This document shows positions 14,201-24,454 of a stretch of 64,000 nucleotides of DNA, piece after piece. How positions within the stretch are numbered: position 1 is the stretch's first letter; each line of letters starts with the position of its first letter. Below the pieces are notes generated by a model. The model made no database searches and was not told the origin of the DNA. It worked only from the letters and a program-made list of their open reading frames with translations. Both the position numbers and the translations under genes were made by a program. This stretch comes from Theristus sp. LFF4_11 (lineage: Eukaryota; Nematoda; Chromadorea; Monhysterida; Xyalidae): assembly GCA_030248135.1 (NCBI GenBank), contig JASANC010005762.1, positions 124,001-188,000 of the forward strand. Reading direction: 5' to 3'.

Positions 14201-17200
14201 AGTGGGACTGCTATTTTTGGACCAACGCCAATGCGCCAAAAGGCAAACACACGATTAACACATGGACGTGAAGTATTTTATGCCAAATGTGGGTGGCCCT
14301 GAAGAGGCATGCCAGCCGGTTGGTTGGTTGTGCCAGTGATAGAAGCCGGCCGTCGAGGTTCTGATTTTGTTAGAGCGAAATCAGTTGATCAACAGAAGAC
14401 AAATAAAAGAATGAAGCACAACATAATGGAATTTCCATTGTCGTCACAGCTCGCACGTTGTGTCTGGTGTTCTTATGACGTACATGGCGTCTTTTGGGGG
14501 GGGTTGTGTGTTTTGGCGCGTTGGCGACAGTCCAATAAAATGCTACCGTCAAGCGGACTAGTAAGATCAGAAACGCGCAATTGTATCCAAGGATATTTAT
14601 TAGCGCGTTGGAGATGGTCCAAGCAATCACTCATGATCAAAACAATTTTGCAGAAAGAATAACCATGCAGCTTTTAGCACCAGCTTTGTGAAATACAAAA
14701 CACCAGCTGGTTGTATTAGAAACACTTCTCATTCTATTTCTTTTCTCTTAAGATATTCGAAGTATTAGTATGAATGCAGTTTGAGCAGCCCGGTACACAG
14801 ACAGATCTGGGACTACTGTCGTCGCGACCCTTGCGACACTTGGCCTAGGCCATGTGACCTGTTACCCTTTGGAGGGTCTTGAGTTTCTGTTAAGTTCGAA
14901 GGATCAGTCAGACAATAAACGATAACAAAATGAAATAAGGCCAAACTATTCTGAGAAAAAGACACCTTTTACGGACTTCAGTTTAATAACTTCAATTTCC
15001 ATCGCCACCTTCGTTGTTTTTAGTGTCGCCTACATTCTGAACGTGACAAAAGAGGTGGACAACTTCTTTCCGGGTCTGTTCAACTACATGAAGATTCGCG
15101 TGTCCGACGAAGAGAGCGCCGAACTACTGAAACACTGGGACCTAACGTATAAATTCATCAATCGTGCGAAGGAGCAGAGTCACGCGGTGTTGGTGCACTG
15201 CAAGAAGGGCATCAGTCGATCGTCTAGCACGGTGATCGCGTACGCAATGAAGGAATATGGATGGCCGCTGGAGAAGGCGTTGAACTACGTGAAAGATCGC
15301 CGGAACTGTATAACGCCGAACAAGGGATTCATGGAGCAACTGAAGACCTATGAAGGTGCGAACAGACTGTCGTTCTTGACTGAGTTGCTCTATTGTTTCG
15401 AAAATTATTGCTGTTGGTTCAAAGAGTGAACGTCTACCCTACCCGCACTGCACTGGACGACATAATTTTATGGATCTGACAATTGCTCATAGTTCATCAG
15501 AACTTTGTATATTGGGTTTCCCAGTGCTTTACAGGTTAAAAATGCCAGTGTGACGCGCTGATTGTATTGTGGACTGTTGATATAAAACACGAGATTTTGT
15601 CTGAGATTCCGAGTTGACGTTCACATACCAAAGCAAAACAATCAACAGTCTCATAAGATTCAAATCAGCAAACCACTTCTCAAAGTTGTCAGAATTTTTT
15701 CTCTAATCAACAAAGCTCTGTCAGGCATCCTGGACGCATCGTCACACCGCAGGAGCGCCCTGTTCAACCGTATGCCGATGCTGTTCCCCTCGTCCACCTA
15801 TCCGGCCTTCTTCAACGCCGCCAACATTCGTGCGGCCGTACTGGCGGCGGCGACACAGAACGACGGCGGTCACGACGCGGCGATGCAGCAGACGGTTGAA
15901 GGCATGCACAGCCAGCCGCGCAATAATGAGGAACCGGAGCAAGTGGAGGACGGTGTGTTCGCATGGGGGGGGGGGCTGGTGGTTGGATAGAGAGACGGGG
16001 GCTGATTCCGGGGCTGGTGGCCGGATAGGCAGACAGCTGGGGATTGCGCTGTCGATGATCTAGTAGCTAGGTTGACCTTGAAAATATGCGCGTTGATTGG
16101 TTTGTCTGTTTGCATGGGACAGCCGAACCAGCGTGGTGACGTCGAGTTGCGCAATCTGTAGAAGTAGACCACCAGATAAGTTTTGATAAACGGCGAGTTC
16201 TGTTGACTTTGTCTATTTTTGTTTTTTTGATGTTTTTGGGCGAAAAGCGGACTGGTAATCTAGAAATTACTGCCAGGCTCTTTCGCTTCAGTGTAGTAGT
16301 CTGTGTTTGTGTCAAACGACTTCCGTTTGTTCGCTCTTTGCAGAGTCCGGTCGCGTCTTGGTGTCGAGTCCCCGAAAGCTCAGCAAATTCACACTCGCCC
16401 ATCCAACGGCCTCGTCGCCGCAAATGTCCGGCCTGCTAGTGGCCTCGGAGAACATCCTGAAGGCCTGCCCCCCGCCCCCAAGTCCGCTGGTGCCCGAGAC
16501 GGACCCCGCCACTGAGCCGCCGTTGGCGCCAGAGCCGTGCTCGGAAAAACAGGCCCCGCCTTCTGAGAAGACGTCCAACTGTGACTGGACAGCCTTGTTG
16601 GGCACGTCCAGGTTGGGTGCATTGCAGGACGATGTAGAGATCTGCTGTCAACTGCCGGCGCACCTATTGGCCGAGCATGTGCCTTCGGCCGTCAGTGGTG
16701 AGGGTGGATTTTTGTTGCTGAATGGTGATTATTTTCAAGTTTCAGCTTATGTGTGTTGGCAGAGCCGTAATGCAGAGAACGTTTCGTGAAATTTAGTTGT
16801 TCGGTCATTGGATGTCACTGGAACTTTGAATCTCGGGTAGCACTGCAATTGATGCGCCAATTTGCGTTTGGTGTTCCGAACAGAAACTCGTCTGTTTTTT
16901 TTAGGTTTTTTTATTAAACTCGTATGCTCAAGACGTATCAGGTGTTTGGGGCTGGTTGGCTACACCAACAAATCACCCTTTCTTACAACAATTAAAAAAA
17001 ACCGAGAAAAATCCATTCGGCAGCCTCGACCGGTCTCGACGAGAACTCCGCCGCCGCGCTGGTCACCACTCGCCCGCCCGTCCGCCGAACACTGCAGACC
17101 GCCGAGCAGCGCATTCGCATTCGAACGCGCAACGCGGAGGGCGACGAGCGAAAGGTGACCCTGAAGGACATGCAGACGATTCTGATGCGCACGTCGTCGT

Positions 17201-20200
17201 CGACGCATCGACGCCATTCCTCCGGCGGCAGCAGACAGTCGTCCTCTAGTGGTCGGTTGCGCTTGCGGATTGCGAATCCTGCTTGATTTACCTCAGTGTT
17301 GCACTCTTATGCACAACATTGAAAACGTCTCGTTTGTCGCCAAATGAAACGTTTTACAAAGGCATTTTGGTTTTTTTTCTCGGTTGTGTACTTGTGGTTC
17401 AAACTGTCACGAATATTCCATGTCACTCAATATTTCCCTCCTCCAGTCTGGTCTGTTTGTTTCCTCCAGGCGCCAGCAGCCTGCTCGAAACGTCCAGCAG
17501 TGGCGACGACACGACCAGCCTCGAGTCGACCGACGATAGTGGCGCCTGTGTCTGCGAGCAATGTCAAATGCAGGCGAACGCGCACGCACAGCGGGCGCAC
17601 TCGAATGCCGCCGCTGCGGTGGGCGCGAAATGGTGAGTGGTGGTTTGCACGGTTGTAAAGACGTGCAATTGAGAAACTTGTGAAATTTCGGTCACAAGAG
17701 GTGACTCGTTGATGATTGGAGGTTGATTCCATGAACGTATTTCGAATTCAAATGCAGCTACGGTCTATTTTCAATACATATGCAATTAGCTGATTGGTTT
17801 GTGCCAATACATGTTCTCGTGTCCTATTCGAGCGCTCGACGTCGTCTCGCGGGACTTGTGGGAGCGGCCAGTCCTGGTCGCGGAGGCCCTACGTCTGCCG
17901 CTGGGGCACTGACTCGTGACGCCGCGGCAAATTATAACAACGACTTTTCATGATAACTAACGGTTCAATTTTTTCTCTCTCTCTCAAAGTGCTCTCTCAT
18001 GAACCATTCTCAAAATGTTTCAGCAACAAATCCGTCGATACGCACGAGCCAAAACGAAAAACCTCGAAATCATCATCGGTCGGTTCTGCAGCTGGTGATT
18101 CGGCCGTGGCCGATTTGGACGGTCATCAATCGATGTCTGCGAATCATTCAAATCACAGTCAAACTGGCGCGCTTTCTTCGAATGCAACTGGATTTCTGCC
18201 TGCTCGCTTGCAACGACATCGCTCCAATGAACTGTGAGCGTTTCTTTGATAGTTTGTTGATTGGCTGGTTGATACAGGCGCAGCCAATCGTGTTTACACC
18301 ACCAAAATCAACAAACATTTTTTTGCTGCGGAATAATTCAGTTCAGTTAAAAATGCTAGCACGTGCACCAACGTCTGAGCGAGCGTTCGCGTTCTGGCGG
18401 TGACCAGAAAAACCCGCTGAAAACCTTTCAATAGTGGCAACATTGCACATGCTATCATAACCAGTCAGCTATCAAAATGTCCATTTCAAGAATGCAAACT
18501 CCAATCCTCTCAATGCAATCACCACCAATATGACGCCAGTTCAAAACCATTCCACCCAGTGACCCAACCAACCCTCCATCGCCAATGCCGATGTCCATTT
18601 TCCAGCTACACCGCCTATCCCGCCCGTATCGTGCGTCCTCGATCGTTGCTCGACGTCACCCTGGAATCGCAGCCGCTCAATCACGCCAACACTCCCGAAA
18701 TGCCGTCAAAGGTCGCCCGCGCTGCGACGACGACAGCGTTCGAGGACTGTCGACCACCGCCGGGACAGGTGGGGATTGGGCATGTGAAATGGGGCACGCT
18801 GGGGAATTCAGATGCAATGGGTAAATTAGCTGGTTGTACGGAAGGATTTGTTGAAGTGACTTGCATCAATCCATTTTGTTTTGCGAAACACAGCAAACTT
18901 CGATAAAACTATGAACAGATACAGAACATGTGATAAAGAAGAAATCTTCACATAAATGATTGGCTAAATCGACATTCAGAATTTTTTTTGGTGTCTTCAA
19001 GCGGTATTCGTCATAAGCTGATCAGTCATTCATTGGCTAATTGAATATGCAACGCTCAAAATTTTCTTCGGCATGCTAAATGGACGTTCTACAGTCAATT
19101 GACTCATCAGTAATTGGCCAAACCAACAAAATCATCTTATCAAATTGGCCAGTTTGAAAAAAAAAATCCAATTTTCCCATTTGCCAGGTGCGCCGCGTCA
19201 CCGAGACATACGAGCAACGCGGCGGCAGTCAGAAGCAGCTGTCCACCGCGAATCCGTTGGCGACCACGAAACAGACGCCCATTTCGGGCTCGTTGAAATT
19301 GAAACCAGTGAAACACAGCAGCCACTCGGACGACGGCGCCAGTTCGAAGCCGACAAAGCCGATTCGCACCAAGAAGCCGGGCGCCGGTCGAAAGTTGTTC
19401 GATCGGATTTTCAACAAAACGCCGGCGACGATTTCGAGCGCCGCCGAGAAACAGAAGGACTCGCTGGCGGCGGATTCGAATTTGCGCTTTTTGGCGCCAA
19501 AATGGAACTCGCGATTCGCGGCCGGCAATTCGACGTCGAGCGCTTCCTGTGCGACGCTGAAAGAGCTGGACATACAACAACAACAACAACAGCAACAACA
19601 ACAACAGAAGGTCGCGCTGAAAGTGTCGCAGCCGGGCCGGGTCAGAGGAGAGCGAGATAAACTGGAGCGCTTGTCGAAAGGTACCGATGATTTTTGCTTG
19701 TGTTTGAAAAATGGTGGTTCTATCTTAGCCCTTTTCAAAGCCAGATCCCAAATCTACTGATAATAGCTCTACTTCTATTTTTGTCCGGTTCCAACGCGCT
19801 CACTGCAATCCACTGATTGCTGGCACTCGAATGATGCAGACATTCAGCTTGTGCGATTTGATTTAATATCAGTAAATTTGTGTTTCAATCAAGCGATTAT
19901 TTCCATCAAACGATCACTGTTCCGTAATTTCCCGTCACTTTCAGATTCGCGGTCGACCAGCAGACGCGGTGCCTCCTCGGTGTCCCTCTCCGAAACAACG
20001 TCCACTTCCGCTTACCCTACGAATTCAACCGCTGGCAAACGCCCGCTCTCCACCGGTGCCGGCCAACAACAACAGACCGCCCCGATGACCATTGTGACGC
20101 CGTCGAGTTCAGCCACGATTTCCGATGAAAACCTCGTTCGCTCGCTCGTTGGCGTGTTTGAGAATGGCGCAGGTTGGTGAATGTTTTGGTGAGGGGGGAT

Positions 20201-21100
20201 TTGAAGCGGATGACATAAAATCGGTCTTTTTTTAATTTCACTTGAAAAATTGAGAAACCCACATATTGCTAAAATGTATCAGGTTCCACCACCACCACAA
20301 CGACAACAACACTGCCAACAACCAGCAGTATCACCACGATCCCACCATTCACGTCCGCCTCAATGAACAGCTCGCGTAGCACCACCACGACCACGACGTC
20401 CCGTGCCACCAACGTATCGTCGACCGTCTCCGCGGGCAGCAGCCCGCCGCACCGCAGTTGCTCGATCACCGCATCGGCAACGACCGCGATTCGACGGTCG
20501 TCGTCGCCGGTTCGCTTTCGACTCGGCCCGCCCGATTCGCCGGTTCGTGCCGCGGCGGCGACGGATGCGAGACTCTCGAAAAGCCCGACAACATCCGCGA
20601 ATGAGACAATGCCCGCTCACTACTACCGTTCCTCCCCGCCGGACTCGACCGAATGCCGCAGCACACCGCCGCTCGTGCGACGTGGGGTACCGCCGCGCAG
20701 CCCGCAACCGATGCGGTCAACCCCGCGACCGCCGACCGTCACCGGCGGGCCGTTGTTGTTACCGTCGACGCAAACGTTGAGACCGTTCCGACGGTCACAA
20801 CCGGACATTCCGAGTGACACGTCGGTGGATCGCGGTCACTGCCCGAATAAGCCCGCCGCGATTTCCACTCCGCCTCCCAGCTGGTTCCGGCGTGTCCCGC
20901 GGGTGCCGTTCTCGGCAAAGGACCCGGTCGACCCGGAGTTCATCATGCGGCGAAGCGGCTCGCTGAATCTGCTGACGTCGAATCAAACGTGGAGCTGGTC
21001 GACAGCGCGGCCAATTGTCGCTTCGGACAACTTGTCGGTGACTCCGCCCACCTTCGCGACGACCTCCACTACGGCGGCGCATAAGAAACGGGTTGTGTGA
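2177..21100 (+). CDS. ssh: Slingshot-type protein phosphatase (cofilin phosphatase), 16 exons, 5' partial
   Basis: Slingshot phosphatases remove the inhibitory phosphate from cofilin/ADF and so promote actin filament turnover in the cytoplasm. Exons: 2177-2271, 11481-11545, 12036-12433, 12770-12904, 13330-13486, 13717-13892, 15024-15355, 15725-15952, 16344-16697, 17024-17251, 17470-17632, 18024-18233, 18606-18768, 19188-19680, 19945-20172, 20283-21100. The exons give 1413 residues without a frame break. Seen in order: an SSH N-terminal domain (VKGAAVILP near residue 8, then EIQQHLQAM and IGLVLPIW), a DEK_C-like segment, a dual-specificity phosphatase domain with HCKKGISRS at about residue 400, and a long Ser/Thr/Gln-rich tail. 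The length fits the long slingshots. The start codon is missing. Family identity is secure; only the tail exon borders rest on splice signals and phase alone. Confidence 0.9.
2272..11480 (+). other. 9.2-kb first visible intron of SSH
   Basis: This intron is far longer than any other in the gene (the rest are about 100 bp to 1.1 kb). It contains the mariner-like element at 8635-9727 and a short TG run near 11125-11150. I see no other exon, RNA gene or long conserved frame on either strand. Long first introns often carry enhancers, but nothing here proves that. Confidence 0.6.
8635..9727. mobile_element. Mariner/Tc1-like non-autonomous element with 227-bp inverted arms
   Basis: The arms 8635-8861 and 9501-9727 are near-identical inverted copies of each other. 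The outer ends read CAGRGTGAGCCAAAAAAAGG and are flanked by TA on both sides (8633-8634 and 9728-9729), the signature of Tc1/mariner insertion. The interior (8862-9500) contains a diverged repeat of part of the left arm and no transposase frame. It lies in the first visible SSH intron. Confidence 0.8.
11481..12904 (+). CDS. ssh: SSH N-terminal domain exons
   Basis: Three exons (11481-11545, 12036-12433, 12770-12904) encode the rest of the slingshot N-terminal domain. Recognisable blocks are EIQQHLQAMLHILRP, VRLESVLGTHTRYMAIVSS, IGLVLPIWASTLIQLDGDGG, HTFKPVSVQAMW and YFPGGLTHTWMQYYE. In known slingshots this domain helps bind actin and recognise phospho-cofilin. An insert of about 55 residues, rich in Ser, Asn, Thr and Gln, splits the domain in the 12036 exon; it is longer than the loop I recall in vertebrate proteins. 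Two Trp codons are split by introns (TG|G). The 12036 exon is preceded almost directly by a SINE. Confidence 0.88.
11831..12027 (+). mobile_element. tRNA-derived SINE, copy 1
   Basis: The head has a Pol III A-box-like TGGCCTGGTGGTAGTGCG and a B-box-like GGATCGAGCCC. It is followed by a unique body of about 110 bp and a CAA-repeat tail. A second copy lies at 48001-48249 on the - strand. The tail ends about 8 nt before the SSH exon that starts at 12036. Confidence 0.8.
13222..13292 (-). repeat. tRNA-like sequence, possible SINE head remnant
   Basis: On the - strand an A-box-like TAGCTCAATCGG is followed after about 37 nt by GGATCGACACC, a B-box match at 8 of 10 fixed positions. I cannot fold a full cloverleaf with a proper anticodon arm, so this is more likely a degraded tRNA-derived element in an SSH intron than a working tRNA. 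Confidence 0.35.
13330..15355 (+). CDS. ssh: SSH DEK_C-like segment and catalytic phosphatase domain
   Basis: Exons 13330-13486, 13717-13892 and 15024-15355. The first two encode the DEK_C-like helical segment (ALKDIMQTVDLDEVTSKD) and the phosphatase lead-in (YKEFIDQEMLVILGQMD, then YLGTEWNASNWDEL). The third holds the catalytic core: VAYILNVTKEVDNFFPG, the loop RVSDEES with a likely general-acid Asp, and the signature HCKKGISRS. The nucleophile Cys codon is at 15199-15201 and the signature Arg is present, so the enzyme should be active. It ends TVIAYAMKEYGW...NKGFMEQLKTYEG. The donor after 13892 is a weak GTGTGG; the phase and the conserved junction support it. Confidence 0.92.
14015..14300. 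mobile_element. Possible mariner-like remnant in an SSH intron
   Basis: The segment begins TACAGGGTGTGCATAAGAG, which resembles the outer end of the 8635-9727 element. Two tandem copies of a 19-bp unit (TAGTGCAATATTTGCACTT) follow directly. I did not find a matching right end. Confidence 0.3.
15725..21100 (+). CDS. ssh: SSH C-terminal regulatory tail exons
   Basis: Ten exons encode about 960 residues of mostly low-complexity sequence. The first begins ILDASSHRRSALF, directly continuing the phosphatase domain. A second DEK_C-like word (RKVTLKDMQTILMR) appears in 17024-17251. VRRVTETYEQRGG opens 19188-19680, which also holds an 11-residue Gln run and a Lys-rich stretch (TKPIRTKKPGAGRK). The last exon is Ser/Thr/Pro/Arg-rich and ends HKKRVV before a TGA. 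In known slingshots the tail binds actin and 14-3-3 proteins. I did not recognise a specific 14-3-3 site. Exons 17470-20172 are supported by splice signals, open frame and phase rather than by strong homology. Confidence 0.72.
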
Positions 21101-22323
21101 ATATTGTTCTATTTTTTGGATCAGTGGACTTCTGTGGTGTTACTAATTTTTGAAAGTATTGATTTGATCTAGCGAATGTAGCTCACTTATTGTGGATGTT
21201 TGGCAAGTCTGAGTTCGATAAAAACATTACAATTTGGTTTTTTCACTTCTGCGTCTATTTCCTTTCCACTCAGTCAGTAATCGCAGTCTGGAAATTTGAC
21301 GTTTTAGATGTTACAATACAACGGTTCACATCTTCGGGAAATTTCCCTGTCTGCCATGTATGTGCTTGAATAATACAGTGGATATTTCGCTTTGCTTCAA
21401 AAGTTGTCAATTACTGAAATGTCTGAGTTCAATTCGTTACAGAACAAATGTTTCTTTGGACTTCCTTCATTTTAATTTACCATTATTCCAGTCTTATTTG
21501 ATAAAAATAGCCAACTCACCGAATTTTCTTGAAACAATTTTCGTTCAGAAATTTGTCTGATCCGGTATATGGTACGGGAGGTGTGCTTTACGTGATATTT
21601 TATATTTTTATTGACCCGTTTTTTAAATGTATTACAAATGCTGATTATTGTGTGATAACACACATGATTTTTAATTATTTTCAGATAATGAATTTCTATT
21701 TGCAAAATATGGAAACATCGCTTTATGGAAATGCTATTTTCTTGTTTTCTTCGATACTTCCAAATAGAAGAAATAAAATAATTTTAAAATTGACGGCTCT
21801 GCTCTTATAGAGATTAAAATTTAAAATTAGCAGGCTTTTATCATTTGTTATTCAATCTGAAGAAGAACAAAACAACACCGCATAAAAATGAGCAATCCAA
21901 ACACTAAAACGTATCATAAAAACCGGTCACAGAAAATTAAGCTAGGATCACGGTGATAACAAACAAAAGTGACGAGGTTTCTGAATCACTAAACATTATT
22001 CTTAATTTTTTTAAACACTTGCATGATTTTTCGGCATCCTACTTCCGAAAAAACCAAACCAATCTCCACAGACGCAAAAGTTCAGGTTCAGGCAGTGCCA
22101 GTATGGCAGCAAAAGTCAACAGTCCTAATGTGCAAAATCGGATTCTGTTTCAACACAAAACAAGAACAATTTCGACTCTAAACAACATGACACGCATCAC
22201 TAAAAGATTGATACTAAATAATTTCGAACAACAAAGTAAAATCCTACGGTGTAAGACAGAAAAAAATGGAAATAAAAATAAGCACACAAAACCGGTCCTA
22301 GTCTCAGCCGGGCCGCCAGCGTT
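21101..22323. other. Convergent 3' region of SSH and the ATP synthase c-subunit
   Basis: The two genes end facing each other here. An AATAAA at 21772-21777 on the + strand is a candidate SSH polyadenylation signal, about 670 nt after its stop. I found no clear AATAAA for the - strand gene. The open frames here look incidental. Confidence 0.5.
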
Positions 22324-23880
22324 TCACAGTGCGAACAGCATCAAGAACGCGATCATCAGACAGAACAGTCCCATGGCCTCCGACAGGGCGAAGCCGAGAA
22401 TGGCGTAGCTGAACAGTTGCTGTTTCAGTGACGGATTGCGCGCGAACGCCATCACGAGCGAGCCAAACACGGTGCCGATGCCGGCGCCTGGAATCCGCTT
22501 CTTTTGCTTTTTCACTTTGTGCGTGCCATGAAACGTCCATCGGAAAACGTATTTCGTTTTTTGGAACGATTTTATCGGAATTCCTGCATGCTATTTTACC
22601 GCAGGTTCGCGAAATGAAATGAAATGAATTGTGTGTTGTTTGTTTCCGCTTGGGGAGTGGGCAAAATGCAAGATGTGTGGGAATGTGCGATCTGATGCAC
22701 GCATGTACCGATGCATGGCAGCCTGTTATGCCTGTTCAGAGGCCTAACCAGGAACGGGATCGTTGGCCGTCCGGAACAGGCATCTTCTACCAGGGTAGCC
22801 CAAATTTTCGAACGGCCAATCGAACAATTCAAATCCATTTTCGTCCATTCAGCAATGTCGCCAACCGGGTTACCGCTTTTCGACAGGTTTGGCTACCTAC
22901 CAGGAACAGGCATGAAAATGTTGATCTTGAAAACGAACACTTCTGATCTTCACTCACACACAGTGTCCACATCTCAAAGACAAGTGCGCTTTCGTCCACA
23001 CTCTTTCTTAACGTAAAAATAAAACCGAAAAAAAAACAAAAAAACAACGACCAACCAGATCCGGCAGCGCCGCACGTCGCCGCGCCAGCGCCCACGAACT
23101 TGGCGGCACTGTCGATGTCACGACGAATGGCGGTGGTGGTGAGCGTACGCGCGCCCGTCAGCTGGTAGTACTGGCGCAGTGCTGGCAGTGATCTTGCTGG
23201 CGTCGGCACCTGACGTTCGCGAAAATGCGAGATGACGCGTGTTGACCATTTGACTACTGGATTCAGCTTTGTAAACGCTTATAGTATTTCAGTGGCCTCT
23301 ACCGAGGAATGGCAAAAAACATTTGTTAAATATCGCCAGGAAAAAACGGTTTAATTTCCGTTTTAAAATCGGTTTATTTCTAAATTTTTCTCAGGCTCTC
23401 GGAACCAATCGCGATTACAGTTGAAAATAGTGGTTTTAAGTAGAATGAAATTCAATTTTAGTTTGACCTTGACACAGTTTATTTTTTGAGTTTTGTAAAA
23501 TGCAATTATCGACCAATAGTTTTCAACTCGCTCCGCTGCTGACTCGTTTCCTGTTCTTTCAAGGTTTTTTTGTTAATTGGTCAGAAACTTCAGAAGCCAG
23601 TCGAGATTCGCCTTGTGCACTGAGATTGTGAAGCAAATTGAATTTGAATTTCGTCGACGAAGTGGATTAAGTGTTTTGTTATTACCGATTTCGATGTTTT
23701 GGCATCGTATCACTAGATTTTTGCACGATAAATGTTGAAAGTTGAAAGAGGTAAAAAAATTTCCAATCCGATCCGACAGAAAAAAAACCTTTTCCCGCTC
23801 ACCACGGCAGCAGCACCACGCGTGTGCATCAACGACGTGCGTGCCACCGCCATTGCGAGATTGATGTGTCGTGCGGCCAT
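22324..23880 (-). CDS. ATP5MC: Mitochondrial ATP synthase F0 subunit c precursor (complete)
   Basis: Subunit c forms the proton-driven ring of the F1F0 ATP synthase in the inner mitochondrial membrane. Exons in coding order are 23803-23880, 23056-23209 and 22324-22487, giving 131 residues. The first 56 are an Arg/Ala/Thr-rich import presequence ending TTTAIRR; the mature protein starts [12 protein letters not shown] and is exactly 75 residues. It has two membrane helices around the loop [11 protein letters not shown]. Lys43 of the mature protein, which is trimethylated in animals, and the proton-carrying Glu58 (FALSEAMG) are both present. Cys16 replaces the usual Val. The ATG at 23880 is chosen because the 26-codon exon ends in phase at a GTGAGC donor; the frame stays open upstream without another ATG that I could see. 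Confidence 0.95.
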
Positions 23881-24097
23881 TATTATTCTTGCGGGTGAAA
23901 CAGAATTTGCAAGAAAATTGCAATTGGTGGAAAACACCGAAACAGACAGCGACGGACACACTGGAGTGGAGTCGGAGTGTGGACACGCGGCACACGGCAC
24001 GATGATACGAACAAAAACTGCTGGCTGACCTGAAAAAAACAGGTTTAATCAAAAACGAATGTTTGAACTCGATGCAGCGTTGTTGATTGGTGCCAGC

Positions 24098-24446
24098 TAG
24101 GGTTGGCATGAGAATAGCCGTTTTTTAGGTAAAAAAACGTGTTTCTTTCCGCGTTTTTTTTCAGGCCAAAAATCGATGCTTTGAAAAAAAACAGAAAAGA
24201 ACTTGAAAAACCGGGAAAACAACCGCCTTGTTTTTCGTGTTTTTTTGTATTTTTCCGGTTTTTTCAACTTCGGACTGTGAGTTTTTATATCCTTGTTTTG
24301 TGCCAGTTGTGCACACAACACAAGACTAAACGTTTCAAATCGTTCTGACTTCTGGTGCATTCGATTTAGCGCAGCTCAATCTTGTCGGTTCCTTTCCATA
24401 CCGGTTTTTTCCCACGATTTGAAAAAACGGTATTTTGCCAACCCTA
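24098..24446. mobile_element. hAT-type non-autonomous element (349 bp) with 8-bp target duplication
   Basis: The element starts TAGGGTTGGCA and ends with the exact inverse TGCCAACCCTA. It is flanked by perfect 8-bp direct repeats, GTGCCAGC, at 24090-24097 and 24447-24454, the hallmark of hAT transposition. The A/T-rich interior has no transposase. It lies 218 bp upstream of the ATP synthase c-subunit start codon. Confidence 0.88.
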
Positions 24447-24454
24447 GTGCCAGC

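Noticed and set aside
19229..19738. 169-codon - strand frame with a long Cys run
   Set aside because: It is the antisense shadow of the SSH exon 19188-19680; the Cys run is the reverse of the Gln codons.
20360..21082. Arg-rich - strand frames
   Set aside because: Antisense shadows of the GC-rich last SSH exon, which is in phase with the rest of the gene.
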